A model generated the notes under the pieces. The model was given only the letters and a program-made list of their open reading frames with translations, was not told the DNA's origin and did not search any database. A DNA stretch of 64,000 nucleotides from Nostoc linckia FACHB-104. GTDB lineage: Bacteria > Cyanobacteriota > Cyanobacteriia > Cyanobacteriales > Nostocaceae. The stretch lies in contig NZ_JACJQJ010000020.1 in the NCBI RefSeq assembly GCF_014696615.1, positions 1 through 64,000 on the forward strand, read 5' to 3'. The position numbers were made by a program, and so were the translations under genes. Below, one piece after another: positions 53,577 to 63,136 of the stretch (positions are counted from its first letter, which is position 1; every line of letters begins with the position of its first letter).

Positions 53577-54962
53577 ATGACCGAACAACAAACTTGGAGC
53601 CAGCGATTTGAATCAGCATTACATCCAGCGATCGCACGTTTTAATGCCAGTATAAGTTTCGATATAGAGTTAATCGAATACGATATTACTGGCTCTCAAG
53701 CTCATGCCAAAATGCTGGCTCATACTGGTATCATTTCCCCAGCAGAAGGAGAGCAGCTAGTTGCAGGTTTAGAACAGGTTCGCCAAGAATATCGCCAAGG
53801 AAAGTTTCAGCCAGGTATTGATGCTGAAGATGTCCACTTTGCTGTGGAACGGCGATTAACAGAAATTGTTGGCGATGTGGGTAAAAAATTACATACTGCG
53901 CGATCGCGTAATGACCAAGTTGGTACTGATACTAGACTCTATCTCCGCGACCAAATCCAACAAATCAAGAGCCAATTACGGGAATTTCAAGCAGTTTTGC
54001 TAAATATAGCCGAAAGAAACGTTGAAACCCTAATTCCTGGCTATACCCACCTCCAACGCGCCCAACCCCTGAGTTTAGCGCATCATCTCTTGGCATACTT
54101 TCAGATGGCGCAACGTGATTGGGAACGTTTAGGAGATGTATCTCGCCGGGTGAATATTTCACCTTTAGGGTGTGGTGCTTTAGCAGGAACTACTTTCCCT
54201 ATTGATCGCCACTACACAGCGGAACTATTGAATTTTGAGCAGATTTATGCTAATAGCCTCGATGGTGTGAGCGATCGCGATTTTGCGATCGAGTTTCTCT
54301 GTGCTGCCAGTTTAATTATGGTTCACCTCAGCCGCCTCTCAGAAGAGGTGATTCTTTGGTCATCAGAGGAATTTCGCTTTGTTACTCTCAAAGATACTTG
54401 TGCTACAGGTTCCAGCATCATGCCCCAAAAGAAAAACCCTGATGTACCAGAACTTGTCAGGGGGAAAACAGGGCGTGTATTTGGTCATCTGCAAGCAATG
54501 CTGGTGATTATGAAGGGGCTACCCTTGGCATATAACAAAGATTTACAGGAAGACAAAGAAGGTATATTTGACAGCGTTCACACAGTCAAAGCTTGCCTAG
54601 AAGCGATGACAATTTTGTTGCGGGAGGGTTTAGAATTCCGTCCTCAACGTTTAGCACAAGCAGTTGAAGAAGACTTTTCTAACGCCACAGACGTAGCAGA
54701 TTACTTAGCTGCAAGAGGTGTGCCCTTCCGAGAAGCCTATAATATGGTGGGTAAAGTGGTAAAAACCAGCATTGCCGCAGGTAAACTCCTCAAAGATTTG
54801 ACCTTAGAAGAATGGCAACAAATCCATCCAGCGTTTGCAGCCGATATTTATGAGGCAATATCCCCTCGTCAAGTAGTCGCAGCACGTAACAGTTACGGTG
54901 GTACTGGCTTTACCCAAGTCCGCAAAGCCATTCAAGCCGCCCGCGTGCAAATGGCTGAATAG
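53577..54962 (+). CDS. argH: Argininosuccinate lyase
   Basis: ArgH cleaves argininosuccinate to arginine and fumarate, the last step of arginine synthesis and so a direct supplier for cyanophycin. The 461-residue protein shows [39 protein letters not shown], and the superfamily signature [20 protein letters not shown] with the active-site serine in the flexible loop. YTHLQRAQP contains the catalytic His. Length is normal. It is followed by an STRR cluster. Confidence 0.97.
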   Translation: MTEQQTWSQRFESALHPAIARFNASISFDIELIEYDITGSQAHAKMLAHTGIISPAEGEQLVAGLEQVRQEYRQGKFQPGIDAEDVHFAVERRLTEIVGDVGKKLHTARSRNDQVGTDTRLYLRDQIQQIKSQLREFQAVLLNIAERNVETLIPGYTHLQRAQPLSLAHHLLAYFQMAQRDWERLGDVSRRVNISPLGCGALAGTTFPIDRHYTAELLNFEQIYANSLDGVSDRDFAIEFLCAASLIMVHLSRLSEEVILWSSEEFRFVTLKDTCATGSSIMPQKKNPDVPELVRGKTGRVFGHLQAMLVIMKGLPLAYNKDLQEDKEGIFDSVHTVKACLEAMTILLREGLEFRPQRLAQAVEEDFSNATDVADYLAARGVPFREAYNMVGKVVKTSIAAGKLLKDLTLEEWQQIHPAFAADIYEAISPRQVVAARNSYGGTGFTQVRKAIQAARVQMAE

Positions 54963-55082
54963 GGGGGAACTGCAGAATTCTGGCCCCACGACTGCAGGGA
55001 GTGGAAATTGGTGCATGAGAGAGACAAGGGGAACAAATCAATTCAAAATTCAAAAGAATACACTGTTTCCCGTTCCCTTTCA

Positions 55083-55138
55083 CAAATCCCTATGCCCCAT
55101 GCCCCATGCCCCATGCCCCATGCCCCATGCCCCTTGCC
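55083..55138. repeat. STRR cluster (CCCCATG heptamer)
   Basis: Tandem ccccatg heptamers (six or more) downstream of argH. Confidence 0.85.
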
Positions 55139-55154
55139 AAATACCAATAAATAA

Positions 55155-55178
55155 GGGCGTACATAACTCTGTACGCCC
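55155..55178. repeat. Palindrome GGGCGTACA...TGTACGCCC
   Basis: Perfect 9-bp stem with a 6-nt loop; on the plus strand aaaattt follows. It lies 43 bp downstream of the stop of the minus-strand small gene at 55221 and may end that transcript. Relative of the palindrome at 34628. Confidence 0.7.
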
Positions 55179-55220
55179 AAAATTTAAACATTCAAAGAGC
55201 AAGAATATGATTTAGATGAC

Positions 55221-55385
55221 TTACTCAGCATCAATTGCTGCTGCGCCCTCATCTTCCTCACTCTTAGGTGGTCTTTGCTGGAACCTTCTCTGCATTCTTC
55301 CTGTAGTAGTTCGTTTACGAAACTTTCTGGCATATGCCTGGTTCCGTAGCGCCTTTTCTTTTTTCGGGTTACGGCGCTTAGCCAT
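55221..55385 (-). CDS. Small highly basic protein (54 residues)
   Basis: A short minus-strand gene with ATG at 55385 and TAA at 55223-55221. The peptide starts MAKRRNPKKEKALRNQ, continues ARKFRKRTTTGRMQRRFQQR and ends with an acidic PKSEEDEGAAAIDAE tail. A gaggtgaac ribosome site precedes the start. The basic, Arg/Lys-rich body and acidic tail suggest binding to RNA, ribosome or another nucleic acid; no named family is recalled with certainty. It is below many gene-size cutoffs. A palindrome downstream could be its terminator. Confidence 0.65.
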   Translation of the reverse strand: MAKRRNPKKEKALRNQAYARKFRKRTTTGRMQRRFQQRPPKSEEDEGAAAIDAE

Positions 55386-56091
55386 GTTCACCTCATTAAA
55401 TAAACAACAAAAAAAAGCTACTAGGCAATATCAGCTACCATTGTTATTGATATAATTTTAGCCCAGTCTAGCTATTCACACAGTTTGAACAGCATACTAT
55501 TATAGCCTATTTGATTTGTTTAAGTCAACTTAAATTTTGAATAGCTTTCTGATGAACTAGTAGTTGTGATTAAATCTTTCTCTAGAGATATGGCTAATTA
55601 CCTTTACTAAGGTAAAACTTCAAAATATATTTTTTCTAGTTCAGGGTTTCTGCTATTTCAAAATTACATTTGATTGAACTCCAGAACGGCTGAGTTCAAA
55701 GCATAATCAGGAATATTTATCTTTAAAGAATAAATATTCTTAGTATTTATGAACTATATTTCATCTGCACCTTTTGCAAAAGTCGATTTTCTAAAATTAG
55801 AAGATAAAACATATATATTTATCATTGTCAAGGGGTTTTTATCTGTGATTTTCAATGATAAATACAGATAAAAATAAAAATTTAAAACATCCTTTTAATG
55901 ATTATCTTGTATAAAGGTACACGCTAGAAGATTAAAGTCGGATCAGAGGATAGAGTTATTTTCAGGAAATGCTAGAATGAAATTTCTTGCCCTGAACATA
56001 GCTGTATAATAAATAACTTAAATAAATTGAGATTTAAACATCTATGTTAAGTGGTGAGAACTAAATAGCATAAAATAAAAACATTTGCAGA
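55386..56091. other. AT-rich gene-free region
   Basis: About 700 bp of AT-rich DNA with no supported gene, RNA gene or repeat. It contains the leader of the small basic gene (minus strand) and the upstream region of the Nudix gene at 56092. Confidence 0.5.
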
Positions 56092-56586
56092 TTGAACGTT
56101 CTTGCTTTGTTTACGATAGCTATCAAGTCCACACGTAGCTTATGGCGCTTTGGACAAACAGTATTGGGTATTATATTCCGTCATCCCATTACTGGCACCA
56201 GCATCATCCCGATTTTACCTGATGGTCGGATTGTGCTGATTCGGAGAAGTGACAATGGCCGATGGGGTTTGCCTGGAGGTATGGTGGACTGGGGAGAAGA
56301 TATTCCCAGTACAGTTCGCCGAGAATTGCAAGAGGAAACTGGATTGGAATTGGTACAAATTCGGCGTTTGGTAGGGGTTTATTCTTCACCAACCCGAGAT
56401 CCGAGAATTCATTCAATTTGTATTGCTGTGGAAGCAGAAGTACAAGGAAAAATGGAGGTTCAGGATACTTTGGAAGTCACAGATATTCAAGCATTCTCTC
56501 CTGACTCTCTGCCTTTAGAACCGATGTCACATGACCATTATCAACAGTTGCAAGACTATTTAAATGGCTTGACAATAGTGGCATAA
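56092..56586 (+). CDS. Nudix hydrolase
   Basis: A 164-residue Nudix protein with TTG start (MNVLALFTIAIK). The box GGMVDWGEDIPSTVRRELQEETGLEL is complete, preceded by RWGLPGG. An N-terminal stretch of about 30 residues (SLWRFGQTVLGIIFRHPITG) precedes the domain and is hydrophobic. Substrate cannot be told; it is clearly distinct from the Nudix genes at 14755 and 36058. The start codon is uncertain. Confidence 0.85.
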   Translation: MNVLALFTIAIKSTRSLWRFGQTVLGIIFRHPITGTSIIPILPDGRIVLIRRSDNGRWGLPGGMVDWGEDIPSTVRRELQEETGLELVQIRRLVGVYSSPTRDPRIHSICIAVEAEVQGKMEVQDTLEVTDIQAFSPDSLPLEPMSHDHYQQLQDYLNGLTIVA

Positions 56587-56823
56587 CAAAATTTGGTTTG
56601 TTGTTAGTCGTTAGTCATAGTTATTGGCTTTTGGCTCTATTTGTGTTTCCTACAACTAATGACTATCAAATATTGGCCAAACTATGCTACAACTTAAAGC
56701 GGTTTACACTTGAGTGTAATTAGAATTTTGGTGTTGAGGGAACAGTTCTCTGTTCTCCATTTCTTCATGACAAAATTCATTTACATCATTAAGTGATAAT
56801 TGCTATAACTCTTAAAATTTAAG

Positions 56824-57633
56824 ATGGATACGCTATTTCGTAACTCCCGGCGCAAACTGTCACAAGGACTATTATTTTGGCGAGAAGCTGGTCAAGGTAT
56901 TCCGGTAATTTTATTACATGGTGCATGGAACGATAGTAGTCAATGGGTACCCTTGATAGATTCTTTATCTGACAATTTCCATTGCTTTGCACCAGATTTA
57001 TTAGGATTTGGAGAATCAGACAATCCGAATATTCATTACTCAATAGATTTAGAAGTAGAATGTTTAGCTGAATTTTTGCAAGCATTGAAGCTAGAAAAAG
57101 TATATTTAGTAGGACATTCTCTTGGGGGTTGGATTGCTGCTAGCTATGCGCTGAAATATCCAGAACAAGTTAATGGTTTAGTGCTGCTATCACCAGAAGG
57201 GGTAAAGATAGAAAGACAAGAAAAGCGATGGCAGAGGATGCAACGATTAGCTAAATGCCCACCCTTAGTATTTAAACTATTAAAAATGCTCAGTCCATTA
57301 ATTAAAATTGTGGGCTTGCAAGAAAAAATTCAACAATATTTGCAGCTACGTAATTTAATGTTGCAATATCCTATAGGTTGCCAATTATTATTTTATAGAA
57401 AGCCCCCAGAGATTGAAGCAGAATTACTGCAAAATCAATTGTCCGTAATTGAATTTCCAGTATTAATCTTACAGGGTGGTAAAGATACGGCAGATGCTAT
57501 TGCTAAAAGTCAAACTTACGCTCAATTTCTCCCTAAATCTGAGTTTAAAATTATTGCTCATGCTGGTAATGATTTACCAGAATCTTGTGTTGGGGTAATG
57601 GTTGAAGATATTCGGGAATATATCAAAAAATAA
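56824..57633 (+). CDS. Alpha/beta fold hydrolase
   Basis: A 269-residue alpha/beta hydrolase. VILLHGAWNDSSQWVPLID provides the oxyanion HG motif, VGHSLGGW the classical G-x-S-x-G nucleophile elbow (Ser about 101), and LILQGGKDTAD the acid region. The usual C-terminal catalytic His is seen in IIAHAGNDLPE. Related to esterases/lipases and MhpC-like enzymes; natural substrate unknown. It is not closely related to the hydrolase at 1805. It stands alone. Confidence 0.87.
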   Translation: MDTLFRNSRRKLSQGLLFWREAGQGIPVILLHGAWNDSSQWVPLIDSLSDNFHCFAPDLLGFGESDNPNIHYSIDLEVECLAEFLQALKLEKVYLVGHSLGGWIAASYALKYPEQVNGLVLLSPEGVKIERQEKRWQRMQRLAKCPPLVFKLLKMLSPLIKIVGLQEKIQQYLQLRNLMLQYPIGCQLLFYRKPPEIEAELLQNQLSVIEFPVLILQGGKDTADAIAKSQTYAQFLPKSEFKIIAHAGNDLPESCVGVMVEDIREYIKK

Positions 57634-57749
57634 TCTTCCTGCAAAATGTAGATTTTTTACAGACACATTTACTGGTATATAACATCAAGTACAAAATTAC
57701 TGCAAATTTGTCTTGTTTGACATTTATATCTTTTATTCCGCATTTATAA

Positions 57750-59303
57750 GTGAATGTTGCTCAATTAGTCACTGTTTCAATTATTCTCCTGCTTGTAGCC
57801 ACTGTTGTAGCGCTGCTATGTCGTTGGTTACGAGTTTCTTATGTTGCAGGTTTAGTTTTAGCTGGTTTAGTAGTTACAGAACTTTTGCCACAAAATATTG
57901 GTCTCAATGATTCTTTAATTTTGAATCTATTTATGCCAATTTTGGTGTTTGAGGCAGCTATTAATACTGATATTAGCCGCCTTCGTAGCACTATAAAACC
58001 AATTGGCTTATTAGCTGGGCCAGGAATTGTGATTTCTTCTGGAGTTACAGCAGCACTTTTGCATTGGGGATTAGGTCTCAATTGGACAGCTGCACTACTA
58101 GCTGGGGTAATTTTGGCAATCACCGATACTGTTTCTGTGATTGCTGTATTTAAGGAGGTGCTTGTTCCTTCTCGATTGTCAACCATTGTTGAGGGAGAGA
58201 GTTTATTTAATGATGGTGTGGCGCTAGTTTTATTTAGCCTAATTGTAAAAGCGCATGAGGCTGGCTCACTGACATTTCTCGCAGGACTACAAGAACTATT
58301 TGTGGTGGTTGTCGGTGGCAGTTTGGTAGGGTTAGCAGTAGGGTATTTGAGTACCGTCTTATTTGTACGTGCAGATGAACCACTTAGCAGTATTTTACTC
58401 ACGGTTGCTGTGGCTTTGGGAGCTTTTCAAATTGGGCAATCGTTTAGTGTTTCTGGTGTTGTAGCGGTGGTTGTTGCTGGCTTAATTGTCGGTAGTGTAG
58501 GAATTTCCGGTAAAGTATCGGCTTCTACAAGGTTGACCTTACTGAGCTTTTGGGAATCTATATCTTTTGGTGTTAATAGCTTTATCTTTCTTTTGATTGG
58601 TATAGAAGTTGACCTCATAACTCTTTGGCAAACCTTACCTGCTGTGCTGTTAGCGATCGCAGCTTATCAAATAGCACGCATAGTCTCTGTCTATCCATTA
58701 TTAGCTATCGTACGTTGGTTTGACCGTCCAGTTCCTTGGCGCTGGCAACATGTTCTGTTTTTTGGCAATATTAAAGGTTCTCTGTCAATGGCGTTGGCTT
58801 TGAGTATACCTGCATCAATAACAGAACGAGATCAGCTGATTGCTATAGTATTTGGCACAGTATTGCTATCTGTAGTAGGGCAAGGAGTGAGTTTACCGTG
58901 GTTAGTGAAGCGGTTGCAATTATCTCAAGTATCAGCAACTCGTCAACAGGTTGAAGAATTGCAAGCGCAATTAATTACGGGTAAAGCAGCACAGGATGAA
59001 TTAGATACTCTATTAAAAACAGGTGTATTACCAAAAGCTGTTTATGAAGAAATGCGTGCAGCTTATCAAGTACAAATAGCAGGTGCAGAAAAGATATTAC
59101 GAGAATTATATAATCGCCGTTCGGATGAGTTGGATAAGAAAAAAGGAGAATCAAGTAAACTAGATGCTATTCGTCGGCGATTGCTACTAGCGGAGAAAGC
59201 AGCGCTAAGTCAAGCTATACGTCAGCGAATTCTTTCAGAAGAAATTGTTTATGAACGGCTAAAAAAACTTGATGAGCAATTACTGCAATTAGAAGATGAT
59301 TAA
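57750..59303 (+). CDS. Na+/H+ antiporter, NhaP-type (CPA1 family)
   Basis: A 517-residue monovalent cation:proton antiporter with about twelve membrane spans and GTG start. The transport core shows ILAITDTVSVIAVFKEV and EGESLFNDGVALVLFSLIV, whose acidic residues (ND) form the exchange site in CPA1 proteins. FFGNIKGSLSMALAL follows in a later span. A charged helical cytosolic tail of about 110 residues (from 405) is probably regulatory. The role is salt and pH homeostasis. It starts about 115 bp after the hydrolase gene. Confidence 0.92.
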   Translation: MNVAQLVTVSIILLLVATVVALLCRWLRVSYVAGLVLAGLVVTELLPQNIGLNDSLILNLFMPILVFEAAINTDISRLRSTIKPIGLLAGPGIVISSGVTAALLHWGLGLNWTAALLAGVILAITDTVSVIAVFKEVLVPSRLSTIVEGESLFNDGVALVLFSLIVKAHEAGSLTFLAGLQELFVVVVGGSLVGLAVGYLSTVLFVRADEPLSSILLTVAVALGAFQIGQSFSVSGVVAVVVAGLIVGSVGISGKVSASTRLTLLSFWESISFGVNSFIFLLIGIEVDLITLWQTLPAVLLAIAAYQIARIVSVYPLLAIVRWFDRPVPWRWQHVLFFGNIKGSLSMALALSIPASITERDQLIAIVFGTVLLSVVGQGVSLPWLVKRLQLSQVSATRQQVEELQAQLITGKAAQDELDTLLKTGVLPKAVYEEMRAAYQVQIAGAEKILRELYNRRSDELDKKKGESSKLDAIRRRLLLAEKAALSQAIRQRILSEEIVYERLKKLDEQLLQLEDD

Positions 59304-59383
59304 TAGTGGTAATGGGTAATTATAAAATTAACTATTTTCATCACTAGTATTTCATGAACATTTCACTCTTAGAAGAGATTCGT

Positions 59384-59956
59384 TCATTTTGAAGATGTAG
59401 CTTGAGAGCTTTTTTGAGTTTTTATTACTTTACCAGGACTGACAAAAGAAATTCCTTGCTGAAATTCAGTTGCAATCATGACTGCTTCAACTATCGGCTC
59501 AGAAATTACTTTTGGGGATACCCACTCTACAATGAAGTTTGCTCCTAAACCGCCACTGGTATCTGTTCTATTTACAAAAAAATCTGTTGAACCTAAGGCA
59601 TTAAGTTGTATGGGTTTCTCTAAATACTGCTTAATTAACTTTCCATCTGAATCATAGTAGCGAACAGCAGTAACAATCATAGGATTTGCTAAATCTGTAT
59701 TCCTAATACTTAGGGTTGCTGCTAAATCTAAAATTTTTCGTTCATCATTATGATAAATATGGGAATAGATAGGGACATAAATAGTTTGTCCCATTGCTAT
59801 TTTAAAATTTTTATCTAGAGTAACTAATTGTTGAGATTTTTGCGCTGGATTAGTTGCAGATTGGGACTTCAGCTGACTTGCTGGTGATGTGCAAGATACT
59901 AAAAGAATTAAAGCAACTACTAAATAAAAGCGTGAGTATAGCTTCATTGGCACCAT
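59384..59956 (-). CDS. DUF3124 domain-containing lipoprotein
   Basis: A 190-residue protein of the DUF3124 family, of unknown function. The N-terminus is a lipoprotein signal with lipobox LVSCTS. The core shows GQTIYVPIYSHIYHNDERKILDLAATLSIRNTD, VRYYDSDGKLIKQYLEKPI and GGLGANFIVEWVS, which are family typical. ATG codons at residues 1 and 4 (MVPMKLYSR) are both possible starts. It follows the TrkA-N gene on the minus strand by about 45 bp and may be cotranscribed. Confidence 0.85.
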   Translation of the reverse strand: MVPMKLYSRFYLVVALILLVSCTSPASQLKSQSATNPAQKSQQLVTLDKNFKIAMGQTIYVPIYSHIYHNDERKILDLAATLSIRNTDLANPMIVTAVRYYDSDGKLIKQYLEKPIQLNALGSTDFFVNRTDTSGGLGANFIVEWVSPKVISEPIVEAVMIATEFQQGISFVSPGKVIKTQKSSQATSSK

Positions 59957-60001
59957 GAAGGATGAATGAGAGAGAGGATAAAGATAATTTTTAACAGTGA
60001 G

Positions 60002-60679
60002 CTACTTACATCCTTCAATAAAATCAATCATTTGACGTAATGAGCCTGGTTTAGTGACAACTAGAACAGTTGAACCGGGTTCTAAAACTGTACTACCGTT
60101 AGGAATTGTTAAATCTTCGTGGGGATGGGCTTGATAGCCAATAATTAAAGAACCTGTAGGAAAGCGAGAATCTTGAGCAATTTCGGCAACGCTACGATTC
60201 ACAACATAGCAATTTTTGGGAATTGAAAGTTTTAAAACTTCAATTTGTCCTTGCTCAAAATGCATCATTGATTCTACTTGTGGGTATTCAATGGCATTTA
60301 CCATTGTGGAAACAGCTAGTTCAATAGTACCGATAATATGATTAGCTCCAGCTAATCGAAAAGGTTCAGCAAAATCGGAATGTCGCATCCGAGTCACAAT
60401 GTGGGGAACACCATAATGTTTGGCAAGAGTTACCATTGCTAGGTTTAATGCATCACTTCGCAGCACAGCGACTAAGGCGTTGGCTTTACGTATTCCCGCT
60501 TCTAATAAAATTTGCGTACTGACGGCGCTACCTTCAAAAGCCATTGCTCCCACTTGTTCCCGTGCGTAGCGACAAGCATTAGGATCAATATCAATTACAG
60601 CTACGGTGTGTCCTAGTTCTACTAATTTCTGCGCCAAGGTTAATCCTACTAAACCAGATCCACCAATTAGTATGTACAT
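60002..60679 (-). CDS. TrkA-N/RCK domain potassium channel regulator-like protein
   Basis: A 225-residue soluble protein with an N-terminal RCK/TrkA-N Rossmann domain (MYILIGGSGLVGLTLAQKL, G-x-G-x2-G; then VAVIDIDP) and a C-terminal TrkA-C domain (ENSALLVV-type, seen as LTIPNGSTVLEPGSTVLVVTKP). Such subunits gate K+ transporters by NAD(H) or ATP binding. I start at the ATG at 60679 since the domain begins there; the frame opens at 60751. No channel gene is adjacent. Confidence 0.87.
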   Translation of the reverse strand: MYILIGGSGLVGLTLAQKLVELGHTVAVIDIDPNACRYAREQVGAMAFEGSAVSTQILLEAGIRKANALVAVLRSDALNLAMVTLAKHYGVPHIVTRMRHSDFAEPFRLAGANHIIGTIELAVSTMVNAIEYPQVESMMHFEQGQIEVLKLSIPKNCYVVNRSVAEIAQDSRFPTGSLIIGYQAHPHEDLTIPNGSTVLEPGSTVLVVTKPGSLRQMIDFIEGCK

Positions 60680-60847
60680 GGCTGCTTTTTGATAATGTTC
60701 GACTTTTAATTTAACGTGAGTCAATAGGTCGGTGCTTTTTGGGTTTAGCACTGCTCATGATTACTTTCTCATGTGTTTTTGACGAAAACCCAAGTTGCGA
60801 AAGTCAAAAATCAAAAAACTTTGACTCTTGACTCCGTAAAGATGTGA

Positions 60848-61603
60848 TCACGCAGCCAGTAATCCTCCATCGACAGCAAGGGTATGTCCGTTAACAAAAT
60901 CGCTAGTATCAGAACACAACCAGATCACAGCATTAGCAATGTCATCGGGTTTACCTAAACGTCCGGCGGGAACAAAATTTTCAAACGCTTTGGTATTACC
61001 ACCAGTTGCTTGAGAGAGCATTTCAGTTTCAATTGGCCCTGGTGCGATCGCATTTATGCGAATTTTTTGCCCTGCATACTCTAATGCGGCGGCTTTTGTT
61101 AACATCACCACAGCAGTTTTAGAGGCATCATAAATCGATAAGCCAGGTGCTAAAGGACGAAAACCATTGATGGAAGATGTATTGACAATTGCACCACCAT
61201 TACCTTGAGCCAACATTTGGGTAATTTCGTGCTTCATACAGAGAAAAACTCCCTTGACATTGACTCCAAAAACCCGGTCATAAGTTTGCTCTGTTTGCTC
61301 TGCCAGTAAGGCATTTTGACCCAACATCCCCGCATTATTAAAGGCGATATCCAGCCTGCCAAACTTATTGACAACGGCGGCAATAGTTGCTTTGATGTCT
61401 GCTTCTTGAGAGACATCAGCTTTCACAAATAAACCTTCACTTCCCACTTCATGAATCAAGCTGACGGTTTCACTACCTTCTTCTTCCCGTCGCCCAACAA
61501 CAACAACTTTGGCTCCAGCCTGAGCAAAAGCGATCGCTGTCGTCCGTCCAATCCCAGAAGTTCCACCAGTCACAAGGGCAACTTTGTTTTCTAACGGTTT
61601 CAT
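60848..61603 (-). CDS. Short-chain dehydrogenase/reductase (SDR)
   Basis: A 251-residue classical SDR, NAD(P)-dependent. TGGTSGIG (cofactor binding, about 11-18), NNAG (about 90-93), catalytic Ser in VNTSSING and Tyr/Lys in YDASK (about 159-163) are all present, as is PGPIETEM after the active site. Substrate unknown; relatives include glucose dehydrogenase-like and FabG-like enzymes. It is divergent from an HxlR regulator across 90 bp, and such pairs are commonly regulator and target. Confidence 0.92.
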   Translation of the reverse strand: MKPLENKVALVTGGTSGIGRTTAIAFAQAGAKVVVVGRREEEGSETVSLIHEVGSEGLFVKADVSQEADIKATIAAVVNKFGRLDIAFNNAGMLGQNALLAEQTEQTYDRVFGVNVKGVFLCMKHEITQMLAQGNGGAIVNTSSINGFRPLAPGLSIYDASKTAVVMLTKAAALEYAGQKIRINAIAPGPIETEMLSQATGGNTKAFENFVPAGRLGKPDDIANAVIWLCSDTSDFVNGHTLAVDGGLLAA

Positions 61604-61693
61604 CCAAATCTCTCCGTTTTCACTAACTAAAGCAGTGTGCCTGATTTGGATTCTTCTTTACAAGAAGGAACTTTCAGGTGATATAGTTACCTC

Positions 61694-62074
61694 ATGGTTC
61701 CCCAAAATGAGCGAATAATTCTCAGCGCAGACTGTCCGATGCGGCATATGCTCGATTTGGTAGGAGATAAATGGACACCGCCAATACTGTATCTCCTCTC
61801 TTCTGGTACTCAGCGATATACTGATTTTCAACGCCAAATTCCTGGAATCTCGAAAAAAATGCTGACACAAACTCTCAGACGTTTAGAGTCAGCAGGTGTG
61901 GTTAACCGGACTGTATACCCAATTGTGCCGCCCAAGGTAGAATATAACCTGACTTCCTTTGGTGAAAAGCTGATTGAACCGATTGCAGGTTTAGCAGAGT
62001 GGGCTTGGCAGCACCAAGAAGAATTGAGGTTAATTTACCAGATGCGTCTGAGCAATCAGAAATCAGAAGTTTGA
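61694..62074 (+). CDS. HxlR-family transcriptional regulator
   Basis: A 126-residue winged-helix regulator. CPMRHMLDLVGDKWTPPILYLL at about 14-35 is the HxlR signature, with the conserved cysteine at the start that can sense electrophiles or redox in some members. ISKKMLTQTLRRLESAGVV is the recognition helix. Divergent arrangement with the SDR gene suggests it controls that gene. The shared 90-bp region is the likely operator; I cannot define the site. Confidence 0.9.
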   Translation: MVPQNERIILSADCPMRHMLDLVGDKWTPPILYLLSSGTQRYTDFQRQIPGISKKMLTQTLRRLESAGVVNRTVYPIVPPKVEYNLTSFGEKLIEPIAGLAEWAWQHQEELRLIYQMRLSNQKSEV

Positions 62075-62091
62075 AGCTTTATTTCCCCAGT

Positions 62092-62943
62092 CTACTGTGC
62101 TGCCTTTGTTACTATTTTTTCGATGCCCCAAAAAATCAAATTTGGTTCTACAGTCAAACGTGATGCGATCGCCGGATACAAGGCTTGAAGGTAATTTAAT
62201 AGTATGGTGCGATCGCCTCCTTTAATCGCTATCTTGCCCTCCGGAAATAATTGCCACCAATTGTCTATAAAATCTTTTATTCCCGCCAAAATTGTGTAAA
62301 TTACACCACTTTGTATCGCTTCTTGTGTATTTAATGCAAACCGTGGCGGGAGAGATGCAATTGCTTGTGTTTCTATTAAAGGTAATTGTCCGGTTTTTTG
62401 ACCAAGGGAAGTAAATTGCAAGCCTAATCCTGGTAAAATCGCACCCCCAACTAGACATTCTTCAGCATCCGCAGCTGTAAAAGTTAGTGCTGTTCCCGCA
62501 TCAATTACCAGCATGGGAAATCCCCAATTTTTACCAGCACCCCACAAAGCTAAGGCGCGATCAATTCCTAATGTGGGATAAAGTCCTTTGAGAGGTATTT
62601 TATCTAAAGTGATTACCTGAACATTAGGGTAAGTTTGCCAAAGTGCTGTTTGACTGGGAACTACGGAGGCGATGGCGAGGGGGAGAGGGCAGGGGGCAGG
62701 GGGCAGGGGGCAGGGGGATGAGGGAGATGTGTATTTTTCCTGGTTTGCTTGTTTGTAAATGGGGGGAAGAACTTCTGGTGGTAAATCATTTAGGGTTTGG
62801 CATTGTGCTAACTGCTGAATGACTGACTCAGGTAAATAGTTAGTATCCCAAGTACAGTCAAGCTTTGCACCGAAAAATAATGACCAATGTAGCCGGGAAT
62901 TACCAATCTCCAAGGCTAGCCAAATATTATTTTTTTTAATCAC
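62092..62943 (-). CDS. coaX: Type III pantothenate kinase
   Basis: CoaX phosphorylates pantothenate, the first step of coenzyme A synthesis; type III enzymes need a monovalent cation and are not inhibited by Co[16 protein letters not shown] (N-terminal phosphate loop), [23 protein letters not shown] and [15 protein letters not shown] are family motifs. At 283 residues it contains a Pro/Ser-rich insert (about 65-89, [13 protein letters not shown]) encoded by an STRR array. The active-site motifs lie outside the insert, so it may be tolerated in a surface loop. Confidence 0.92.
   Translation of the reverse strand: MIKKNNIWLALEIGNSRLHWSLFFGAKLDCTWDTNYLPESVIQQLAQCQTLNDLPPEVLPPIYKQANQEKYTSPSSPCPLPPAPCPLPLAIASVVPSQTALWQTYPNVQVITLDKIPLKGLYPTLGIDRALALWGAGKNWGFPMLVIDAGTALTFTAADAEECLVGGAILPGLGLQFTSLGQKTGQLPLIETQAIASLPPRFALNTQEAIQSGVIYTILAGIKDFIDNWWQLFPEGKIAIKGGDRTILLNYLQALYPAIASRLTVEPNLIFWGIEKIVTKAAQ
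62678..62729. repeat. STRR array (GGGGGCA heptamer) inside coaX
   Basis: Tandem agggggc heptamers (about five) plus gatgagg units lie in frame inside coaX. Three heptamers make 21 bp, or seven codons, so the frame is preserved. Confidence 0.85.
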
Positions 62944-62981
62944 TTATTAAACCAATATTCATAAAAACATATACGTCCCAA

Positions 62982-63030
62982 TGTCCAATTCCCAATGCCC
63001 AATGCCTAATACCCATGCCCCATTTCCAAT
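62982..63030. repeat. STRR cluster (CCCAATG heptamer)
   Basis: Tandem cccaatg/cccaatt heptamers upstream of coaX and of the flavodiiron gene, a divergent intergenic region. The rest to 63136 shows only a ggaaggga ribosome site near 63126. Confidence 0.8.
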
Positions 63031-63136
63031 TTAAATTTCTTAAGTTGTCTATAGATTTTTTAATAAAAATTAACATTCAAGACGTGTAACAATAAAGTCA
63101 GAGGAAAATATACTCATTGTGCTAAGGAAGGGAGTT

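Noticed and set aside
57839-58618. Minus-strand frames within the antiporter gene
   Set aside because: Shadow frames of a clear membrane protein gene.
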